Positions 53,401 through 62,400 of a stretch of DNA of 64,000 nt are shown one piece after another; the first letter of the stretch is position 1, and each line of letters begins with the position of its first letter. This DNA comes from Chelonoidis abingdonii. Lineage: Eukaryota > Chordata > Testudines > Testudinidae. Made by a program: the position numbers and the translations under genes. The stretch is taken from positions 76,928,286 through 76,992,285 of the forward strand of contig NC_133773.1 in the NCBI RefSeq assembly GCF_003597395.2, written 5' to 3'. Under the pieces are notes generated by a model. The model was given only the letters and a program-made list of their open reading frames with translations. It was not told where the DNA came from and did no database searches.

Positions 53401-56400
53401 GTGTCCAAATTAAGTACCCAGCAGCCAGCTAACCCTCATCCAAGTTCATTTAGACACAAAGTGCTCACTCTGCAGTTGAGACTCTCTGATCCTGTAGATG
53501 GTTCTGGACCAGGCCTGACTGCAGCATAATTTGAAGTATCTGGGGGTCACTGGAGTACAATGGAGCTCCAGCCACGCACCCTTTTTCCTGGTCACATACC
53601 CTACATGGCTCAACAAGGCTAGGGCCTAATTATTATGTAAAAGTGCAGTATATGTACTGTATTTCGAGAAATGAGGCTGAATCCTACTAGCAACACCACA
53701 GAGAAGTCAGTAATTAAGAGAAAAAGGGGTGAATTATTTCTTATTGATAGATATTTTGCATTTTTTGAAGCATGGAAAGAATGGAATCTTCTGCATTGCC
53801 TGGAGTCATAAAGATTCCAAAAGAATAGCGACCTGCAGTGGCGATGGATTCTGGTGAGTATCATGTTGAAAAGCAATCTGCTATTTGGGCAGGTGAACCT
53901 TAATAGCACCATATATTTAATGTTTAAGATCCTGGCATAAATAACCATTGGATATGTTCTGCTTATATATATTAATATAAAGTTGCATAGCACTACCTGA
54001 ACGGCAGACAACACAGTAGCAACATATTCATATATCATGCCATTTGCTAACAAAAATGCAGTATTGTTTCCTATTAGTGGTATGTACGCTACTGCTTGCA
54101 TTATGATCAGGGAGTGCAGGTATAGAACTCTAGTTCCCGCTGTGTATACACTCTAGCTGTGGAGAGACAAAAGGAGGTGTGGCCAGGGAGTACATGAGAA
54201 TGTTCAGGCACAGTGGAACCATTTACTTAATGTTTGTGGCACAGTTGGTTCATGTCACACTTGCCTAGGGAAGTCATGGAAGCTCCTTCACTGGAAGTTT
54301 TCAAAAAGAGGCTGGATAGCCATCTGTCTTGGATGGTTTGGATACAACAAATCCTGCATGTTGGTAGGGTGTTAGATTAGATGACCCTTGTGCAGGGGTG
54401 AAAGTAAGGTGGTATGGGCTGCTGACTTTAAAGCGCTTTAACATCATTGCCCCTTTTGCCACCCCCCAGGCTGCCAATGTGGGGGACGCAAAAGAAGCAG
54501 CTTCCACGGGTCCGGCAATTTAAAAGGGCCCAGGGCTCTGGCCACAGCAGCAGTGGTCAGAGCCTCGGGCCCTTTAAATCCCCACTGGAGCCCTGGGCAC
54601 CGCAGGGCCACCAATATGGATGGGCTTGCTGGGGGACGCTAACTCCCCCAGCCCTACCCCTTCCGCCCAAGACCCCGCCCCTTCTGGGGGGCGGGGCAGG
54701 GCCCAAGCTAACCCCCACACTGGTAAGACTTCAATTTTACTTTGACCCCGGCTGTTGTGGTCCCTTCTAATCCTATGGTTCTGTGATTCTATGCCTCTTC
54801 GGAAAGGTATACTACCTCTAACCAGCCCTTGTATTTGGGAAACGCAAGGACTATAACTGTGGCCTTTGTGGGGGCTGCAAGGATGGAAAAGTTTCTTTTG
54901 TTCTTCCTTCATTGTGCATTTCTGCAATCTGACTCCTTATGTTGATTATAGATGCACATAAAATCAGTTTTGACCTACTGAATATGTTGGGTTTTCCTGC
55001 TGAGGGTTGTCCTACTGAGTATGTTGGGTTTTTTTTTCTTACTACCATATTGTAATTGATTTCAGTATTATTCGAACCATTGATGGCAAAGTTCTTCACA
55101 AGTACAAACATCCAGCTGCAGTTTTTGGTTGTGATTGGAGCCAAAACAACAAGTGAGTAATAGTTAATTGAACTAATTAACTAAAACATTTACAATTGAA
55201 ATGAATGATCATAAAGATAATGCAAAAGTATTTTAAAATGTGATATCAGTGTATTGACCTAGTTTTGTAAAGGCAGAGAATCCTGGGACCATACTGTAAA
55301 AGGCCAATTTACTCTTCCTTATTTACAGACGTTATTATTTAACATGAGCTGCACTGCCATCCTTGATATGCAGTTCTGTCTGTAAAAATATCGTTAAACA
55401 TCAATCTGGGCGCTGAGGATCACTTCAAATTCTTTTCCTTATGCAGCACCACCAGTAATACAAAATCTGCAGGACAAATATTCTGCCCTCATTGAAGGCA
55501 GTGAGGATGATACAGGTGTGAAGGACAATGTTTCACCTGTAGATCTTGTGTTACTGGTTATGATGTATGAGAAGAAAAGAACTCCACTTCGCTCTGAGTG
55601 AATCTGCAAGCCTAGGAGCATGGAAGTCAGTGAGAGACCCAATGCCATATTTATGAGTCATTCTTTAGAATAGAAATGCACTCTAAGTCTAATTTTGGGT
55701 GCATCAGGAGGCAGAGGGGGACAGGGACCAGTGGCTTGGCTTCCAGAAGAGGAGTCTTCAAGGCTGTGAAGTTTTTTTGGAAAAGATCACATTACCCATT
55801 TGGTCATGCTTCATAGGAAAAAACTGTGTGCTGACGTATGGAATCATATGCCACTGAAGTGTAGCAGATTTGGCTTCTCCTCCTGGCTGAAAAAAAATAT
55901 TATTTAAAATTTACATCATGTATTTTTATATGCTTCATTTTAAAATAAAACCTTAATTGATGTCCCACTTGTGAGCAAGTCATTTAGGAATGGGTGATGT
56001 TAGTATTTAAAATCTATAAATCAGATCAATTGTACTTCTAGACACGAGAGTTCCAGTTCTTCAAACTAAGTTAATAAACATTCAACAGGTTTCCCATTTG
56101 AAGTAATCAGAAAGAATGTGAGGAATAAATGGGAAGCCTTGATGGTATGTCTACACAGCAGCTGGAGGGATGCTTCCCAGCACAGGAAGGTAGACACATC
56201 TGCTTGAACTAGTGCAAGTCTGTCTACCCACACTGGGAAGCACCCTCCCAGTTGCTGCATAGACATAACCTCATTATAGCTAAACTTAAAAAAAAAAGGA
56301 AAAGAAAAGAAAAGATGCACTGTGTCAGTGATGCGACTGAGTTGCAGAGACATAAATGATTAATTTAGCAACACTGATACTAAAAAAAAATAAATAAAAT

Positions 56401-59400
56401 ATATTCCATGAGAATAATTACAAAAAGTTAGAGCATTTGTAGTGTGTAAATTCAAGAATGGTGTCAATTGGCTACAAAAGGAACAAAGAGCACAAAATCT
56501 GCATAGTCTTTCCTGAGTGCATACAACTAAAAAAAATCTATTTGGAATAACAAGATTGTATATTTTTTACAAAAATATAGACTTTGAACAAGTGTTTCCA
56601 AAAATATTGGTCAAAATTTTAATATTTGTCTTTGTGGGAATAATGTTTCTAATATTTGTGAGAAGCTGCATAGATAGGAAGCAGGGTGGCCTCTTCCCCA
56701 TAGAAACTTCAATGTGGCTAATTTGGCTGTAGCTTCTCCCCAGTTCCTTATAGCTTGTTGTGATGGTGGTCCAGCTTGTCTTAGTGGGGAAACAGAAGTG
56801 TCTAATTCTTTCTGGCCCCTTCATGTGGCAATAGCAAGCCACTTAATTTCCTTTCCTCCCTATAGACCATTCATGTCAAACTCCTCAGTTCTGTTCCTCT
56901 CTACCATAGGACAGACCTCACCTTACATAAAGAGATGATTTTAAGAACCCTGGAAGACTGTGGTTTTAAAAGGTGTCTATAGTCTGTGGTGTGGATAATT
57001 TTCTCCCTCCTAGTTTTTGCTATCTGTATTTTAATATGATCAAAAATATTTGCTTACAAAAGGCATCATGTATCATCATGTAGGCTAATTTCTTTTAACT
57101 CGTAATATAAGAAAAAGGTAGTTTAGAATGTGATCTTTAAACTTTCCAGAAAGCACTTCATTTTTTTCAAAATAAGAATATTAAACAACTTAAAGAAAAA
57201 GTAATCATTTGCAGAACAGTTAATTGCCAGAATATCTGTAGAAATGGAGATAACAGTCTAATTCCTTTTTAAAAAAGGAGTGGACTGAAATTTCTATACA
57301 TCTGCTGAATCAAATGTATATGTTCTCTCTGCAGTGCTTTCTCATACTATGCTGATGATAGCATCTTATTAACAATATACAATAGCAAAAATAATATCTG
57401 ATCTGCTGTGTTTGTGAGGTTATGAGGTTGACTTACACTGTAATGTTGAATTTTTAATACTAATCTTGCAGTAAGAGTTGAAATGGAGTGCACATTGGGG
57501 GAGAGAAAACTGCAGGGGAGTTTGGCAGGTGCAAGTGAGATTGAGTCATAGCTACTGGATGTGGGTGGAAAGGGAAGATTCAGGGGTTCAGCAATTGGGA
57601 GGTCAGATTGGGTGCAGTGAAATAAAGGGAGAACTGCACACAGCTGGATAACTTTTCCATAGGGAAATGGTTAAAAATAAAATACATAGTGATGGATATG
57701 TGACTTTATCACTTATTTTTCTGCCACTATTTGACTTTCATTTCAAATACCATTTCCATTTATTCATTTTTAAATTGTATAATTATATACATAGCTTAAT
57801 CCTGAGTACAACACATACAGACAGTGTTATTATTTAAAACCTTGTTCCGTAAATATGGCAACCAGGCTTTAAGGACTTGCAGAGAAAAGAGCAACAGGAA
57901 ACAGATCTGTCATGTTATTCATTTATTTTGCAAATTTTTGCTTCAGGCAGAGTTAGCGATAGGTGCAAAAAAGTATTCTGTTATTACTGTGTACTCCATA
58001 GATTTATCGGAAATAATGGGCTAGATTCTCGCGTAAATTTTTGTAGCTTCATTGAAATTCATAGAGCTTTGTTTATTTACACTAGCTGAGGGTCTAACCC
58101 ACTGTTTGTAGTTGTGTATCGTATATTGAAGCATAATTTCAACTGTTAGAGATAAAATAAAAAAAAGCAAATACAAGTCAGATTTTCTGAGGTATACATT
58201 AAAATGTGTGCTACATTTGTATTTTTTAGAATTAAAAGCAATATATTTCTACTGACTCCAATGGCTGATGATTGTACTGTTGTCATTTTGCAGAGATATG
58301 ATAGCCACTGGATGTGAAGATAAAAATGTTCGTGTTTATTACCTAGCGACAAGTTCTGATCAGCCACTGAAGGTTTTTACAGGGCATACCGCAAAGGTGT
58401 TTCATGTAAGGTGGTCTCCTCTGAGAGAAGGAATCCTCTGCAGTGGTTCTGATGATGGGTGTGTATTCTTAGATTCTGTGAGACTTAAGGTTTCAAGTTG
58501 CACTGGTGCTGGCACCATAAAAAAACCCAACATTACTTTCATTGTGTCTATGAATAAAATTTAAGGTCCAAACGGTAGCCCTGCCTCCTCCACAGTGCAG
58601 ATCCTGGCTTGGCTCCATGCCTGTGGAGCAGTGCTAGTGGTCTGAGGAAGTCATGTGACAGATACATGACTACAACACTCTATACCCTACCCAGATAATG
58701 AAGTCTGTGACTGCCACCTACCACTTAGGGATTATATTGGGATGATCCTACAAAATCACATTGCATCCAAGACCCTGTGAGTGGAGGTAATAAGGTTCCC
58801 TTGTGTGTCTTTCTAGAGTGTGATAGACTGAATATCATCTGTGGAGATCTTTGAAGGGGCCACACCTCCCCTTCAGTGCCATTACTGATGGCAGCTGTGA
58901 ATAATCAAAGGGTCAGAATCCATGGGGGTAAAGAAACTTCTCCTCAAGGTAATCAGGAGAGAATGACCACCTCTTTTGTGATTCCCAGTCACTTTCCAAC
59001 AGGTATCCAAAATATTTTTGGGATGGGTCATAAAATCAGAGGATCAGAGCCTGTCCTTGTCTCTCCTCAACAGCAGATCTGTGTGGATTACTATAGCTCT
59101 AAGATGGCAGTGAGGAAGCCCTGGGCCTCTGGGAGAGGGGAGAACATGTGGGGAGCTACTGGGTAGAGCCCTGCAAATCTGTGGATATCTGTAGACCATA
59201 TTTGTGGATTGGGTGCAGATACAAATTTTCTATGATATTCTATGATGATGCATTTAAAAAAAACACAATTTTGAGAGCTCGTGTTGCATTTGCAAGGCTG
59301 ACAGAAAAAAATATTTTTACTTGTAAATTGCAAACTTTTTATTAGTTCAGTGAGAGAGTAAATATGGAACTCTGTGATATCATGAGTACACGAAAGATTG

Positions 59401-62400
59401 TGAGACACTTAGACTATGGTAATGGGGGTCATATAAGTACCTGGGATAATACATAGTCATTTTCAGAGTAAAATCGCACTCTAAAGTCATGAGTGAAATT
59501 ATGTAACTATGCCAAATGCTCCCCTGAACAGGTGGATATATACATTGCATACGATTTCTGAGAGGAGGCTGTGTATGGGTGGTCACTAATTGCCTTTGGG
59601 CCATTTCTGATTCATGAGCTACATGCATATACAAAGTACTCCCTCTGACTGTCAGTTCTGCTTTGTGATGCAGGGTTTGTAGAACCTTTCTTCTGCAGGT
59701 TTGGGGAAACAAAAATAGGGCTGCTATACCTGCCCTGCACATTCACTGGCATGGGTGGGCTTTGCTAGTGTGCAAGTAGATATGTTGCCTGTCAGATTTT
59801 AATCTTTTGTAATCATAGAAATATGATGTTCATTTCAAGAAACTATTTGATTATTTATTTATTTTTAAAAAAACCCTCTCTGGGGTTGACTCATTAGATT
59901 TAGCCAATGTTTAGAACTATTGTACGTGAAAGGACATTTAGAAAATTAATTTGGTTATTCTTAAACAGAAAATATAGCAATGAAACAGGCATTAATCGCT
60001 CCCTCCCACCCCCATAGCTGTTTGTGGGGTTCCACAGTTCCAGAAAACCCTGCAGAAACCATTGCTACCACATGGGAAATAACAAATAACAACCTCCCCC
60101 CCCAAAACTGGGGCTGGGAATGGAGCTGTGGCTCTGGGGGAGCAGGGGGCATCAGATGGGGTAAGGGGACCAACGCTGGGGCCAAGGTTGGAGGTGGGTC
60201 TGGGGCCAGAGTGGGAACAGAGCCTAGCTAGCGGCTGAGGCTAGGAGTGGTGGTGGGGCTGGAGTTAGAGCCTGTGGCTGGGAGGAGAGCTATGGCCAGG
60301 CCGTGGTGGGGGGTCAGCTGCTGCGGCCAGGTGCAGGGCTGGGGCTGGGCACAGGTCCAGGAGTGAGGCCAGGAGCCAGGGCCGTGGGTGGGGCCAGGGC
60401 CAGGAACGGATCTTGGGGTGGAACGGGACTGGTTGGCGCTCCCTCCCTGCTCCCTCCCCACTCGCTGTGAGGGCTGGCCCAGGCCCTGCCACACACCCTC
60501 CCTGGAATGTTGTTCTTCGCTTCCCCTAAAGGGGTGCTCCCCACAGTTTGGGGATCTCTGCTCTAGCAGTTATTTTGTGGAAGTTCGATACCTGTGTTAC
60601 ACAAGAGGCCAGACTACATTATCACAATAATCCCTTCTGGCTTTGGAATCGTTTAATCTATGAATTTCAGTTACATTTTTGCTGTCATGGTATATTTGAA
60701 TTGAACTGATGGGTCTCTTTATTTTAGTGTTCTTTTAACAAATCATATAGGGTGCCCAAAGCATTGGATAAAAGCTGTTGTATTACAGTGTGTTGAAATC
60801 TAGATAAGTAAATATTCCGTGTGAAATGTTAACTTTAGAATTTTGCTGAAGGTGTGATCATTTTATGATAAATTGATGAATATATGCTTTTTGTGTCTTA
60901 TTTTCAGCACTGTTCGAATATGGGATTACACACAAGATGCTTGTATAAATGTTCTTAGTGGACATACAGCACCAGTACGGGGACTAATGTGGAATACTGA
61001 AATCCCTTACCTATTAATATCAGGCAGCTGGGACTATACAATTCGGGTGTGGGACACAAGAGATGGAACCTGTCTAGACACAGTTTATGATCATGGTGCA
61101 GATGTATATGGTAATATAGTTTTAAATGTTAATGTTTCCATTCTTATTTTGCTAAAATGTATTTATGTGATACCTTAAAAGTCCATAGTATATTTTCCTT
61201 AAAACTAATTAGCAGATAAATGTAAGTATCTGAATAATGTTTAAAATGGTCTCTCCATTAGGATTAACATGTCATCCTAGTCGTCCATTCACTATGGCCT
61301 CTTGTTCTCGTGACTCCACTGTAAGACTTTGGTCTTTAACACCTCTGATAAACCCTCTCCAAATAAATATCCTGGCAGACAGATCTTGGGATGAGGTCAT
61401 TGGCAATACTGGTAGGTAAATTATACATAATATTGTTTTCATTTGCTTTGTGTTAGATTACGTTTAATAAAATGTTTGTATACATAAACATTTGTGTTGA
61501 TTAGATCGTGCTGTGGAACCTGGTGCTCCTCCCTTGCTGTGTGGTAAAGTATCCAGGGATATTAAACAGGAGGTGGACAAGCTGATTGGTAATCCTCGAG
61601 GGAAAAAACTAAGGTGGTTTTCAGAATGTTTGTCAGTAAGTATTGCACAATCATCAACATATTGCGTGTGCATGTATTACTTAAGTTAAACTGCAAAAGA
61701 AAAGTTTCTTCTTTCTTCTCCCCTCCTCTGTGTACTATTTCCTTCAAAATAGGCTTAGCACATGCACCAAGGCCTTCTGCTTAGGTGGAAAAATGTCCTT
61801 CCTAGAGCTGGTTGAAAATATGGTGTAATCAGAATCAGAATTTTCTGCTGCAATAGATAAATTTCAGCAGAATTTTCCACTGAGAAAATCAACAAAATTC
61901 CTTTTGTTTGTCCACCCCAAATTAAACATTTTGTTTCAGTTTGTCAAAGTGAAGTGTTTCATGTTGGATTGAGTCTGCATTAAGCTCTGAGGTTGTCTGA
62001 GCTGCTGCAGGGCTTCAGGGCAGTTGTAGTTCTAGGTCAGTCAAGCCCCCTTTCTCACCTACTGGCCTCATTTGTTTCAGTCAAAAACACAGAAACAAAA
62101 AATTCTGAATCAGAATGTTATGGAATATTTGTTCTGCAAAAAGTATAAATATTTTGATGTTTAGTTTTGATTTGGGATGAAAACAAATGTCAAAATACCA
62201 GAATTTCTCATGTGTCAGAAAGTCTCTGAAATTTTTTTAATCAGCTCAAGTCACTGCTATTAAAGTCTGATTAAACCTGAAGTCCTATTCCTAAACTTTT
62301 CAGGACTAGAATTGGGACCCAGTGCTTGCTCTCAGTTCAGAATATATCAGGCATTAAACTTATGACACTTTTATTTCTAAGAAGGCTTTTCAGGTCACTT

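Noticed and set aside
53619..54101. 160-codon minus-strand open frame, the longest in the window
   Set aside because: It overlaps WDR17 coding exon 10 in antisense, is rich in hydrophobic and aromatic codons by chance, and has no domain.
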